Shown: in pieces, positions 1-12,384 of the stretch
How positions within the stretch are numbered: the stretch's first letter is position 1
Layout: every line of letters starts with the position of its first letter
DNA from: Viola odorata
Taxonomy: Eukaryota; Streptophyta; Magnoliopsida; Malpighiales; Violaceae
Direction of reading: 5' to 3'
Assembly: GCA_963691705.1 (NCBI GenBank)
Contig: OY829541.1
Location: forward strand, 65,815,189 to 65,879,188
DNA length: 64,000 bases
Made by a program: the position numbers and the translations under genes
The notes under the pieces: generated by a model
Told to the model about the DNA's origin: nothing
Databases searched by the model: none
What the model saw: the letters and a program-made list of their open reading frames with translations, nothing else

Positions 1-600
1 TTTGTTTGTCTGTAGCAGTGCCTTGAAGGAAGTGTTCAGTATCATTTTTGGGTTGAATTTTTTTGTATGTTTCGCTGCCGGAATGAACTGTGATAGTTTG
101 ACAAAAACCTGGGGTTTCATTTGTTCCCCCCCCCCCCCCCCCCCCCCTATAGGAATGTTGCCATTTCTGGCACAAGTACCATGATTTTGTAATTTAGGTT
201 CGTCAGATCGAATGAAATCGATATTTAATGGACCTCACTTTGTTAGGAGGTGCTCCCTGGACAAATTTCCCAGGGTAAGATTTACTGGTGGAAGGAGTGA
301 GAAAAGAGTAAAGTTGTAAACAACCTAAACAATTGACTATTAAACAATTCATTCGTACGTACAAATAAATCTTAAACTACACCTAAACTGAAACAGATAC
401 CGTATCTTTGATGAGACTACAAAGATACAAATGGTGAGACACGCCCATGTCAATCTGACCAAGCAGTAACAACATGCAACTACTAAACAACTAAGTTAAA
501 GTTTCAAGTTCTTGGGAATCATAGGGGTTAGACCAAACTATCTATACAAAGTCATCAAAATACACAAGCATGAACACGGTGGCCAAGGAAGTCTTTCCCC
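1..600. other. No gene recognised; 3' flank of NSE4
   Basis: Left edge of the window. No family-like reading frame is visible on either strand. The part next to position 601 is presumably the 3' UTR of the minus-strand NSE4 gene. The first 200 bases could be the UTR or an intron of a gene lying outside the window, but nothing proves it. Confidence 0.5.
126..147. repeat. Poly(C) homopolymer, 22 bases
   Basis: An uninterrupted run of 22 C on the plus strand. Long A/T runs are common in this window, but this is the only long C/G run. Its exact length is likely to vary between individuals and to be uncertain in the assembly. Confidence 0.95.
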
Positions 601-3116
601 TCAATTGAGCCGACGCTTACACCTACGAAGACCAGTGGCTTTCATGGTTGCATTCTCGTCATCAGATTCAGGAGTGTCTTCTACAACAGACTCTTCTTGG
701 ATAACCAATCCTCGATTCCTAGACAACTTCCTGATCGGTGTTGTGGGTATTGCTCCTTGAGTGTTGCTCGGACCTGGGTCCACCTGAGAAGCTTCTATGT
801 TTTCTCTATGTGGCATCAACTCCTCACCATCAGGCACTATACCCATCATTAGCTGCAAAACATGCAAAATAGAAGTTAGATAGGAGGCGTGAGAGGAATG
901 CAACTATTCAGCACATATGAGTAGTATTGGGCAAAGTTGCTGTATCTTCACTTTTATAAACCCTAACAATTACACCTTTTTTCCCTAAATGAACCTTGAG
1001 AAAACTCTCTTTTGGAATTTGAAAACAAATTGTAGCAGCACCGCCTACAGCGCAAGAACTGATTTCCATACAGTACCTTCCAATCCTTAAAATCATATCT
1101 GAACACAAAATGCCTGTATGCAACTTTCCCTGACATAACAGAATCTGCAGCGGGAGCATTCTTTGGTGCTGAATCGAAAAATAAAACTGGCGATTAGCAC
1201 ATGTTATATCAAATACAAAATGCAATAAGAACAACAAAACTACTAATTGGCTGGGATGGAACAACTTACAAACAAATTGTGAGCCACTATTATCCACAGT
1301 TATTTCAGCCCGTCCATCTTTAACTAAGAATGATAGGGTAAACAAATTCTCCACAGTCTGGGCAAAAGATCTTCTGTTTAAGATCAAATTCTCCAGTCGA
1401 ACACGCTTCAAACTCACTAGGATTCTAAACATTGTTTTCATGTTCTTGTCAGTATCAGTTTTCTCTTCTGCACCAGTATCATCGACCTGAAATACACGAA
1501 CCAAAAATATTTCAGCAGAACTCTTCAGACAAGTAGATAGCAGAGAAGTTAATCTAACACTTCATCATAAGAATTACAATTTGAGATTACAAATCCTTAA
1601 TTAAATTTGTGATCATCACATAACAGCTTGAAGCTTCACATCCACTGTGACTGCCTATTACCACCTAACAACTAAAGAACCAGAACCTTGTTAGCATGCT
1701 AACACACGAGCAGCCAAAGTTTCAGGTTCCTGACAAAACCATTTCCAATTGACATACCACCAGAAAAGCACACAAAGTTGCAATAAAGAGTAAACATTGA
1801 CAATAGCCAACACCACCTCTTCAGGTTGAGCTTTCTCAGTCGGCTTTGTTCTTTTTCTTTGGACCACAGCCTTCCGATGTTTCAATTCAGTATTCATTGG
1901 TCCAACCCTAAAACAAAGAGAAAAAAATAAACATTAACTACCAAAAAGAGACGCAAAAATAACTGAAGCATTTGCTTAAACAAGAGATAATATTGTATAG
2001 AGCCATTGGGTACAAGCATAAGACCATTTACAATGAACATATCAAAGACTTGAGCTCTTCAACTACCTTAAACAACAATTTTATGTTAAAATTTGAATCA
2101 TATATATGCTTTCTTTCAAGACAAATCCAGAACACAGTACGGCTCCTAACATAAACACATTCAAACCATTAAAAGGTATGTAACAAAAACCCACATTGTT
2201 GTGAATCCAATGCACTTCATAAAGATAGGAGAGACCACACGCCCAATCTCATCCCACTTGATCGAAACCGGGTAATCCTCCTCATCCTCATCATCATTGT
2301 TGGGCCTCCTATTTGATTTGCCAAACTCCAAGATCAAACGGGACACAAATTCAGCAGGGGTAACACCCTCATTGGTCTGTGACTTCACAGATGACATCAA
2401 TGAGGTAGTCAACCCCAGGAATGCCTCCGCATCCACCACTTGCTCCCTTGGATTTTGAACTAAGAAACAACAAAGAAGAGAAAATGAAATTGATGTGTTT
2501 ACAAATTCTAAATCATTGTTTTGACGAGCTTTTAAAGTGTTGTTAAAGAAGAAAATACCTAGCTGGTGCAAGTCATCAACTTTCTTGAATAGTGTATCAA
2601 ACTTTCCCGAATCCACTCGCATCAAATCATCGCTCTCGTCTGCAGGATAAAAATAACATAAAAACCCCAATATGAAATAACAATTAAAAATATTTAAGAG
2701 AGGTTGTGTCAAAATTTCTCTTACCAAAGTGAGCAGTAAAGCACAGTAACGAGAAATTCAGAAGAAAAAAGAAGAACCCAAATTAAAGTAAGATGTTAAA
2801 TGATGGACAGCACCAGTAATTTCATATATCACAAGTGTAGCAGCAAATATAAGTTACCTATACCTCTAAACGATTAAAATCATAAGAAGGTGGGGAAAGA
2901 AATAGTACCCTTGATTTCATTTTGCAATCGACGGTACCGGGATCGGAGGAACCGTATACCCCCGTTGTCTTGCCCCTCCTCCTGCTGTTCTTGCTGCTGC
3001 TCAGATACGCGTTCGCGCTTCACTATTCTGGGTTTTCGGTCTGTCGCAGCTGGGTTTTCATTATTACTGCTACAAGTCGTGGACCTTCCTCGCTTTCGAG
3101 TTGCTGCTCTTTCCAT
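601..3116 (-). CDS. NSE4: NSE4, kleisin subunit of the SMC5/6 complex
   Basis: Seven exons (minus): 3116-2909, 2639-2559, 2459-2195, 1907-1817, 1486-1270, 1168-1077, 852-601. Phases join cleanly to a protein of 401 aa, close to the usual plant NSE4 length of about 400. Exon 1 is basic and Gln/Glu-rich and ends in a conserved-looking RSRYRRLQNEIKG stretch. The middle carries DDLMRVDSGKFDTLF and IKWDEIGRVVSPIF. The C-terminal NSE4 domain shows MNTELKHRKAVVQRKR, RRSFAQTVENLFTLSFLVKDG and VPDGEELMPHR. In this family NSE4 is the kleisin that bridges the SMC5 and SMC6 heads, binds NSE1/NSE3 and acts in DNA repair and chromosome stability in the nucleus. The exon 4 donor could lie three bases further on (one extra Val). 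The start is the first ATG with family-like sequence downstream. The gene appears intact. Confidence 0.93.
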
Positions 3117-3792
3117 AGTTGAGAGAATTCTCTGCAAGAAAACAAAAACCTTATTTTTTTTCTGGGTTTTTTTGAGTGAAGAACGGTTAAATAGGGTTTT
3201 TCAAAAAAAATGACCTAACGGGTTTTCTGTTATTTTTGGTTTTTGCGATTCTGTAATGTTGGGGAATTTGGGATCTTGGAGCCTTGTTTTCCCGCTCTGG
3301 TGAATCTACTATCCCACCTTTTTTTTCAACCAATTTGAATCTGGATTTAGATTTATGGCTTCTAATTCTCTCTCTAAAGAAAAGGAAAAACAGAAAGGGG
3401 TTAGACTTGGGTCAAACGTTTTCAAGCCCAATTTTGGACCAAGTTTGGGCTTTTTAAAAGTCCGATATAATTTATTATTTTTTTTCAATTTTTCAATTTT
3501 TACTAAATGTGGAGTATAATTTAATAATTTTGAGGCGATATTTATTATTGTTTAATAATTAGTAATTTTTGGAATGTTAAAGAGGTATTTTAGTCTACTT
3601 TTCAAAGTTACCATTGTTTTAAGTTAAAAAATGAGTCTTGACTACTGGATCGGGCCCACGATCCAAATTGGTTGGGCTTGTCCAACAACCGCAGTATATA
3701 CCACTCCACCCTCCTCTCTCCTCCATCGATCAAGGACAAGTACCCATCACCATTTTCAATTTTTCTGCTCTCGCTCCTGCTCTTGGGAAAAG
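3117..3792. promoter_or_regulatory. Shared upstream region of divergent NSE4 and hydrolase genes
   Basis: About 680 bases separate the two start codons, which point away from each other. The NSE4 side holds a telobox-like AAACCCTA (complement of TAGGGTTT near 3193-3200), a motif common upstream of plant growth and replication genes. The stretch 3450-3560 is very AT-rich. No reading frame of note lies inside. Confidence 0.55.
3695..3700 (+). promoter_or_regulatory. Probable TATA box of the alpha/beta hydrolase
   Basis: TATATA about 95 bases before the chosen ATG at 3793, in a context (GCAGTATATACCAC) typical of plant TATA boxes. It would place the transcript start near 3725-3730 and so excludes the upstream in-frame ATG at 3631. 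Confidence 0.55.
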
Positions 3793-6159
3793 ATGTCAAA
3801 TTGCACAGTTGAGTCCACCAAAGTAGCCACCAGTGATGGAGTCCAGCTCCACACGAGGATTTTCAAGCCAAAAGAAGAAGAGGAAGATGAAGGAAACAAC
3901 TTGGTGGTTGTCCTTGTCCATCCATACTCAGTCTTGGGTGGTTGTCAAGCTCTTTTGAAAGGAATAGCATCTGGATTAGCCAACAATGGTTTTCAAGCTG
4001 TCACCTTTGACATGAGAGGTGCCGGTAAGTCCACTGGTAGACCTTCGCTGACTGGATTCGCAGAAATCAAGGATGTCATTGCTGTCTGCAACTGGGTTCG
4101 TGACAATCTCTCCACTGACAGGATCCTGTTAGTGGGTTCATCTGCAGGTATTACTGTTTTGACTCTTTCCTGTCTAGTGATTAGAAAATAGAATGCTTGC
4201 TATGATAGTTCGGTTATCATTTTTGTGGCTTTCATCCTTTTGAGCAATTCTAGTGCTTACTGGTATCTAAGGGAATAGGAGAAAAGAAAGACGAGACAAA
4301 ATTGAAGAACTAAGTGCTTGCAAGTTGGGATGCTGCTCAGTCCTTTATTCCATGTATCTTGTAGTGTCGCTTCAAAATTACTGTGAGGTGACCATCATAT
4401 ATGAGGTTTTGTGGATTTAAGGCGTACCTGGTGTTGCTATATGGAAGATAAAGATAAAAAAGAGGTCACAAGATACAGTTTGTGTAGGGTCCCCAAATAC
4501 TATTCCTATACACTTTGCATTTCATCTTCCAGAGTGCAATGTGGTCTACAACTGGCTATCAGAGAGGAAATTTATGTGTAGTTAATTAACAATGTGAAGG
4601 ACATCGGTATTTAGAATTAGCTGTGGTTTGAAAGAGTTATAGCTAAGGCACTGAGATCAATGTGTTATCAACAAGAACTTACTGGTTTGACTTTACTTTT
4701 CTATCAGTTTCATCTCAACATGTTAAACCATTCAAAGTTGGAGTCCGCAGCTTGAATGCAGCTTTCTGAACATTTGCCCTGAAAGTAGTTGTGAACTTGA
4801 TAAGTTTGTTAGGGTTTTTCTTTTCATTCGGAGTTGGTTCAGTAGTGAATGAAAATGTTCTTGTGCCTGGTTTCCACATAGATCCAACTCACAAAATCTA
4901 AAATAGTTTTGTTGTTCAGTATGCTTTGCTTGTTGGGGTCCATTATTTTTCCTTGGCCTTGCTAGAAACCTTACAGGAGCAGCCACATTTTGGAACTTGT
5001 CTGATGTCTAAATCAATGAACGTTCCAAATGAATCATTGAATGCTAATGCAAGCATCTTGGTTTCCAATGTGAATAGGAAGCTTACCAAGTCAAGTAGTT
5101 CTCAACTTCTTCTATTTGTGGGTTGAAATCATGAACAATAGATGAGGTTGTTCATGTAAAAATCTTGAACTTGCATTAAGCTTTGGAAATGAAATGTTAC
5201 ATCATTTTGGCAAAGCACTCCTGCAAATACCTAAATTAGTACTCTCTCTTTTCTGCAACTGTCAATGGTTTCTTCAATATAAGCAGTTGTGAAGTCGATC
5301 CATGAGGTGACTTGTAGCTTTTTCCCTCTATAATAGACAAACTTAATATAGTCCTAGATGGAAGCACTTAGGAGGTGAGAAACGGATAGAACTCTGTGGC
5401 GGAAATTGTAGGAGGAAAAACTTTAAGTACTTTATATCGAGGTCTCTTTTCAATCCTTTTCTACGTGGAAAAGAATGTCTTTTTTCTGCAAAACAAAACA
5501 TCTTGAATCTTGTTGTCTTCTTCTAATGACAATGTTATGAAAATATTCTGCTCAGGTACTTTTGTAAACATCCATGTCTGGCTGTATACCAACTCCTGCA
5601 TGCATGCATGCTTTCCTTTCCTTTCCTTTTTTCTTGGAACCTCCTTTATGGTCATAGAAAACATCAGATTATTATGTTGTAAGCTAGAAACAAGAAATAG
5701 GTTTTGCATGGCAGTGTAATGCCCGACCTATTTTTTGCAGTGTTTCTTCTGTTCTCTTGGTGAAGCCTGAGCATCTTTTTCTCTCGTTTGCTCCATTTGG
5801 TTGTTTTATGCCCCTTACTCATGATTTCTGTTATAGGTGCACCAATCGCTGGCTCTGCAGTGGACCAGATAAAGGAAATTGTTGGCTATGTGAGTTTGGG
5901 GTACCCTTTTGGCGTAACTGCCTCGATCCTCTTTGGGCGACATCATAAGTTAATCCTACGTTCTTTAAAACCAAAACTTTTCATCATGGGGACTCGAGAC
6001 GGGTTTACGAGCGTTAAGCAACTTGAGAACAAACTGAGGTCTGCTGCAGGCCGCGTAGAAACACATCTGATTGATGGAGTGAGCCACTTTCAAATGGAAG
6101 GCCCCGATTATGATACCCAAATGACAAGCCTCATCCTCAAATTTATATCATCCTTGTAA
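3793..6159 (+). CDS. Small alpha/beta-hydrolase superfamily protein
   Basis: Two exons, 3793-4147 and 5837-6159, are separated by a 1.69-kb intron and give 225 aa. The intron phase falls inside the Gly that follows the nucleophile elbow. Visible motifs: VLVHPYSVLGG (strand plus oxyanion region), DMRGAGKS, the GSSAG elbow with nucleophile Ser117, Asp173 in GTRDGFTS and His202 in GVSHFQ. Together they form a complete Ser-Asp-His triad. There is no signal peptide or membrane segment, so the protein is probably cytosolic. It resembles small plant hydrolases annotated only at superfamily level; the substrate cannot be read from sequence. It lacks a lid domain, consistent with its short length. The intron holds no recognised gene, only a TGCA/CTTTC-type simple repeat near 5597-5628. 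Confidence 0.88.
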
Positions 6160-6512
6160 ATAGCTGTGCTTTACTAAACAGCCTGAAATGTATTGAGAAT
6201 CTGAGATTGCCTGAATGCATTATTTTTTGGAAAAAAACAACACGCAACTATTATAAAAACGGGAATTGTTGTGCAATGTAGCCTACAATTTGTCAAGATC
6301 AAAATAACCAGAGTAACAGTTTCAACACCTACTTTACATGTCAGTAATCGATCAATCACGATAATTTACATTGAGCACCTCCTTCTTGCACTCTCTTGAA
6401 GCTAAAACTACAATGGAAGTGAAGCTACATTCTTCCGTTAAATTTATCATCCATGTGGCTGGTTACAGAACTATAATGACATGCCTATATTACAGTTAGG
6501 TGCATTAGCTAA
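6160..6512. other. Convergent 3' ends, no gene
   Basis: About 350 bases between the stop codons of the plus-strand hydrolase and the minus-strand EMSY-like gene. It presumably contains both 3' UTRs and polyadenylation signals. No coding potential is seen. Confidence 0.6.
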
Positions 6513-9500
6513 TTATACATCGTTGCTGCCTCCACGGTCGTCAGGTCCAACTCTTCCCTCTCTCCCTATTTTGTTGCCATCTGAACCTTCAACCACTCTG
6601 CCTTCTCCGACCATCTCATCATATGGCCGTTTCCTCCATCGTTCTGGGTCCATCTCATCTGCTTGCAACCACAAAAGAGAATGAACAGTTTGTATCCTAT
6701 TCATAATAATTTAAGCTATTAAGCTTGTTGAATGCAGATCCTTCAATCTCAGCAAAACAAAAAAGCTTTATGGTACGGTAGGGGGAACAAAAGGGCCCAA
6801 ATGAGTCTCGAAATGCGCAAAATTCTTACAGTTTACTTAATTCCACTTCAACCATGCTTAAGCTTAACATTTGAAAGTTGTCATCAAGACTAGCAATTTA
6901 AGCAAAGCCACTAAATTATTTGGAGACCTAGAGAACTAGTTCGAGTCCATTTATCTATAGATGGAAAAAATAATAAGAACTCTACAGAAAATTGCCAGAA
7001 CATCTGAATATTCAAAAACTACAGAGCATGCTACAGCAGAAAGCAGTGCCTCTTTGCAGAAAATAATAAAAAAAAGGTTATGAAACACAATTAGTCATTA
7101 ATTACCACTTTCACCATCAGATGCACCTTCAATTCTAGCAATTGCATCAATCAATGCTTGCTCATGTTCCTACACAAAAAAATGAAAACATTAAGTCATA
7201 AAACATATGATCACACAAGTTACTGAGTTCTCGGTTCTTACTCTCAGCACTTTCTTTGCTTTATCAACTTCCATCGGATCAGGGTGACTGGAACTAAAAA
7301 CCTTTTCCACCTATTAAATCGCGGTTGAGGAAAGAGAAGTCATTATATTGGCATTTGCAATTGCAATTTGAACAAAGTCAACACCTTTCCTTTTACCTCT
7401 TTGATTAGAGTATCTGTGTGGAGAATCTCAATGTCACCCAAAGTCTTCTTCTCATTGCCATTCTGTGAAGGGAAATCCTTATTGGACTGGCCTTTTGTAA
7501 CCCCTCTACCTCTTCCTGCACCAGGAACCGCACCACCACGTGGCATCGACTTCTTGTTCCCACGGCCTGGTCCAGACCGCCCACCCCTCCGAAAAATTCC
7601 TGGATCTTCACCCTCCCATCTGATATCTTCAGGAGATATCTGCCAACCAAATTCATATAAATGGATTTAACTGCTAGCCTTGAATGCAGTGAAAGGAGAA
7701 AGTTCCCAAAATAACACGGCAACACATATTTTGTAGTTTAAATGCACTCTAGTGTGAAATAATAATCATACAGTAGCATCAGATCTCTGTGAAAAAAGGG
7801 GAAAAAACAATACGGTCAAATCCACTATGCACTGATGAAAAACAACAGCAAAAAATGAAAAGTACACTCAAATCAAAATCATCTTCTATCGGTTACGCTG
7901 ATGGACAAGAAAATTGTAGAACAAGCAAGTTGCTAGCCACACAACTTTTATCGAGGCTGTTAACTGTCCTTATAAAGTAATGGAACTCATCAGATAATGG
8001 TATTCTACAGTAAGGACAAGCAGTTCACAAGGCCAAAACAAGCCCCTTATCATGACCTATCATAGAAACCAAAAACATACAAACAATTAAAGGCACCATG
8101 GATCATCCCATTGTACTATATGGAGGTGCTAACATTGAGCATATGGCCTTGAAAAAAGTACAGATATATTTCTGTCATGGCTTTACAATGACCAGTGCTT
8201 AAGCTATAGAGTCAGCATTGTTTCCGGACCGAAATGTCATCCTACAGATGTGGTCAGAACAAACATCAACATAACGAATTAAAAGGGCGAAGAAAATTTG
8301 ATGTTATGAATCCATGTGTACTGAATATAAAATTGAGGCCAAAACGTAAATAAGAACCCTTAAAGTATTGGTCAATAGAAAATTAGTCTTCAGATGAAAA
8401 TTTTACACTTTGAATAAGATCGAAGCAATTAAATCCTTCTGTTAAGTTTGCATCCTATGATTAATGGCAAACGTGCACAGATACACCACCCACCCACCCA
8501 CCCACACATCCAAGAATCAGTTCAAATGAACCACAACCCACACCCAAATTCAAAAAACAACCTTCCTCTTGCTCTAAAGCTCATTTTGTATTGTTCCCAG
8601 TGTCTCTCCCATCCACCACATGCACTCAAATGACACAATTACATTCCTAGCCCAGAAGCCACACGAGGATCAGATTAAGAGGATATGCCTCACCAAGCCA
8701 CAAGGCAAGGAAAACCATCATGTTAGGGTGCAAAACCAAGAAACCCATGCCAATTTCAACGTTGTTACGAACATCTTATGTCACCAATTGTGCTGCTTCA
8801 TGACTTCATATGTTATTATTTGTGCTCAAAGTGCTAATAGAAAAAGAAAAAGAAAACGTTGTTTCCTCAACTTCCTCCCTTCTTGGAAACCTAGTCTGAA
8901 ACTTGAGTCATGAGACATTGCCAACTGGGATAAGGATTCAGGGTTGGCCCATGGCACTAGCCACCACATGTAATGGTACCATTCAGATGCTAGAGGGGAG
9001 AGGATATTGGCAGTGATTACAATGAAGGAAGGGGGAGGAGTGAGTTTCGAGCGAACAACTTGGAAGATGATAACAAGATTAAAATTGATGGGAACAGTAT
9101 GGTGCAGTGAAAAAGAAGAGATTAGGTAATAATGGTTTCTTGGATGCGAGTATATGTGTGAAGAAAAAAGGTACTCGTCATTAATTGTGTGATATGTGTG
9201 AAGAAAAAAGGTCCTTGTCATTAATCGTGTGAAGAAAACTCGGTGGAAAGACTTAAAAAAAAAATGAACAGGGTCTAAAATGAAGCAACTGTTGGGCTAA
9301 TGACTTATTTGCTTGTGGCCAACATTTCAAAGAGGCTAAGATATTGGATCATATTTTTGTTAGTCCATTATCTAGAATGTTCGCAAATCATACTGCTAAG
9401 ACTAGATCATAGTTAATAGATCAATTTCAGATCATGTCGACAATTTGAACTATTAGAAAGATCTGTCCATTACCTCTTCAATAGCACTAAGATAAGTTAA

Positions 9501-11657
9501 AGAATGGTAAGTAAAACCCGAGGATAGCTTCCCATGCAACCCAACTACCCACCACCTACTTCCCCTCAGCCTCCTTTCAAGAAAATAAAAGTATAATTCC
9601 AAGCATTTTAGAAGCAACACGCAGCAACATTAAAAAAGTATCAGATTAAAAATTGCTCTAGACCAGAAAAACTAAATGTGAAAATTATGCTACCAAATAA
9701 TTAGCGCTTCCAATATACCTCTGAGAGATTGACCCATTCAATTGTTTCATTAGTTGTATTCACATCATATACCAAACCATGCCTCCCCTGCGAAAGAACA
9801 GAAAGAGAGAATGTTCAAATGAAGCACCATGACTGGAATATAGAGTAGTGTACTAAAAAATATACCTGAACTGGATCATAGGCAAATATAACAGCTTCAT
9901 AGAAGTGATTATCTTCAGGCCACCGAGTCCAAACTTTCCTGTTAATCAATGGATCATTATTGGCAGCTTCTGCAGGTTCACTGCTTTGAAAAGCACTAGG
10001 CGGGCCCCGTGTTACGACCTGGCCCCTTCCAGTCAAACTTGCAGAAGGGTACTGCACGGAGTTCATTGATGATCCAGAAGATCAATGGAAAAGATACAAA
10101 AGCAGTGAAGTATGAATTAATCCATACTTTAGTCGTGCTACAAGACTATTTTACTTACTGATTTGGGCTTCTTGGTCCTAGATCCTGGGGGAGGACCTCT
10201 TCTTAAGGACGATGTAGAAGGTTGTACAGATGGATGCGGTGCAGGTGAAGGAGCACCCATGGACAATGATGCAACCGACTGCGATGTTTTCTGTTTTTTG
10301 CGTAATGCTGAAACAGTCGGACTAGGTGAAGGATCCTTGACAGGATGGGAAGTGCTTGGCATGCCAGGTTGAATCCCACTTGTCTTTCTCCACTCCCTAG
10401 CATCATAATCATTTATACTTTTCGTTAAAACTTAAAACACAAAATCGGCCAGTAGTTAGACTGTTGCGGAAACATGTTCAACAGGGAATCTTCATGAGGT
10501 AACTAGACCTTATCCTGGAGATGATGTCATCTGCATCAACCCTGGCTAGGAGCACCCGGTGCTCCTCATCTGATACTCTTAGCTCTTTTCTAAGCTCTGT
10601 AATTAAACCTTCTTTTTCCTGGAGGAGAAGAATCATAATGTACCTTAAACTTGTTTGATGTTTATTTATAGCCAATAGAAAAATATAGCAAAAACATCAG
10701 ACGAATTGAAACAGATACCCAAGTAATGGCATCAGATTGAGCTTTAAAGGCCCGCAGGACTGAAGAGTATGCTTCTTGCTCAATGTTGTGGATCTGAGTT
10801 TCCATATCATTGAGCATCCTAGGTAATGAAGCGGAACCAACACCTGCAGGTCGCCCATTCCCAGCAGTTCTCAATCCTCCCTGAAATCTATTCCGATGTG
10901 ATGGTGGTAGGTCATCGTCAGTTCCTACAATTGTAAGATGAAGAATGACCACCCTTAAGTATTACAGCTAGGTAGAAATAATAAATAACAACATAATACA
11001 ACAGAAGAAAAGCAAAATAAAGGAATTCAATCAAGTCATTGTGCAGAACTAATTCATTAATTTTCTAAGTTCTTCATGCATAGATCTTGACTCAAATATA
11101 CTTCAAAGAGGTAGAAGCAGGTAAGCCCCTTCTGCTACTGCAACTTGCAAGCAAAAACATACCCAATCAACACTGTTTTAGACATGAATCCTTTTCACCT
11201 CCTATTGTTGAAGCTATAAATATCAGACAGCTTTAAATATCACTGCCTTCATCCAGCGAACTAATAATAAAATCCTGGCAAGAAAAATGCTCATCCCACG
11301 AGCCCTCAAAACCAACACTAACTAAGCCCTAGAGTTTGCTCCAACAATGCCATCAGACCAAGCATAGAAATTTCAAAAGTTTCACCTAAGCACAACCACC
11401 TTGAAACCTGAATGTGCAAACACTGACTTCTAATCAAACAAAAATATCTTCACAAAGCTTCACACTATAGAACAAGGGATCCATGCTAGAAGCTCAAGCA
11501 CTTCAACTTGTTCTCTCTACTTAATAAAAGACAAAAAAGATCTCAGCCCTGCAGTCATAAACTACATTTCATAAATTTAACAAGCATACATCTTTAGGTG
11601 TGATTGTGCATGATGCATAGTGAACTCACCACTACTGTCAGAAAGTTCATAGTCCAT
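6513..11657 (-). CDS. EML: EMSY-like protein (ENT + Tudor/Agenet-type domain)
   Basis: Ten exons (minus): 11657-11630, 10924-10719, 10618-10509, 10396-10159, 10051-9866, 9787-9719, 7639-7397, 7310-7242, 7169-7106, 6658-6513. All phases join to 452 aa. Residues about 45-115 form the helical ENT domain ([19 protein letters not shown], then [20 protein letters not shown]). Residues about 220-295 form a Tudor/Agenet-like module ([46 protein letters not shown]). A Gly/Arg-rich stretch and an acidic C-terminal end follow. Plant EML proteins are nuclear histone readers linked to immunity and seed development. The first coding exon is only 28 nt ([10 protein letters not shown]). Intron 6 is about 2.1 kb and carries two simple repeats listed separately. 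The exon 5 acceptor at 10052 is the least certain border. Confidence 0.92.
8486..8506. repeat. (CCCA)n microsatellite in EML intron 6
   Basis: About five tandem CCCA units on the plus strand, inside the long EML intron. A simple repeat, likely length-polymorphic. Confidence 0.9.
9152..9231. repeat. Two-copy tandem repeat, 40-bp unit, in EML intron 6
   Basis: Two adjacent 40-bp copies start with ATATGTGTGAAGAAAAAAGG and differ at only a few positions (GTACTCG versus GTCCTTG; AATTG versus AATCG). A partial third start (GTGTGAAGAAAA) follows. A local duplication within an intron, with no evident function. Confidence 0.85.
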
Positions 11658-12350
11658 TACAACTCCTTAAAATCAACCACCCCTTCACTTATTCCTGTAT
11701 AACCAGTTAGAACGAGCACGCCAACTGCAACAAGCAACCTCACCAGCTAGAGAGACCTGATAACAAACAGCGAAGGGAAGCAAATAATAAATCAATTGAC
11801 AACCCAGGAAAATCCCAAATCCCCAAATACTATAAACCCAATACTAGGAATACACAAAGTTCTGCCTTTTGTTATAAAATTGCCCCCTTTCCCTCCCAAT
11901 TAAATAACCTAAAATCCTAAGATTGAAGATAAAATTCAACAAAATCAAACCATAATTGAAACAATTAAGCTTCTTAAAATTACCCCAAGAAAAAGACTAC
12001 CAAACCATAAAAAAAGATAGGGAAAAGAAAAGGTGACTAATTTCTCCGACAACGGCCTCTAAACGCCAAAATTCTCCAACTTTAAAGCTCCGAAATCAAA
12101 GGTTTGACGCTTTAAGTTGATGAAAGCGCAAAGGAAAGCACGAACTTGAGGCCAATTCTTCCAGCATTCGCGAGGGGCGCGATCTCTGAAGCTCCCAACA
12201 CAAGAATTCGATGCGTAGAGAGAGAGTAAACGCGTTTGATCTTTTGAGTGGGCTTGTTTGAAGGGTAATTTGGTGATTTTTCAGAAAGAGGGATTAGGGT
12301 TTTGGGATTCTTCACTAATCGGATCGGGCATGATGAGTGTAGAGAGAGGG
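11658..12350 (-). other. 5' leader of the EML transcript (with probable intron)
   Basis: Between the EML start codon and the TATA box at 12377 lies about 690 bases without a family-like reading frame, so this is the 5' UTR. A pyrimidine-rich tract ending in TTGTTGCAG near 11727-11735 on the minus strand is a good acceptor, so an intron in the leader is likely. The exact donor was not fixed. Confidence 0.5.
12281..12331 (-). other. Candidate upstream ORF in the EML leader
   Basis: A 16-codon ORF (ATG at 12331, TGA ending at 12281, starting MPDPISEESQ) lies at the very 5' end of the predicted leader, roughly 15 bases after the start site expected from the TATA box. If it is transcribed it could reduce EML translation. 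Conservation cannot be judged from one sequence. Confidence 0.3.
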
Positions 12351-12376
12351 AAAGCGGAGTTTCTACTATCTAGGGT

Positions 12377-12384
12377 CTTTATAT
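12377..12384 (-). promoter_or_regulatory. Probable TATA box of EML
   Basis: ATATAAAG on the minus strand, in an otherwise gene-free stretch upstream of the EML leader. It would set transcription start near 12350. Confidence 0.5.

Noticed and set aside
908..1269. Continuous reading through NSE4 introns as a separate 198-aa gene
   Set aside because: Only the internal exon parts resemble NSE4; the rest is intron with good splice sites at both borders.
3631..3792. Upstream in-frame extension of the alpha/beta hydrolase from 3631
   Set aside because: It runs across the TATATA at 3695 and its sequence has no hydrolase resemblance; ATG 3793 starts the conserved part.
8486..9231. CRISPR-like or regulatory repeat cluster in the EML intron
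   Set aside because: Only a simple CCCA tract and a two-copy tandem duplication; no spacers and a eukaryotic context.
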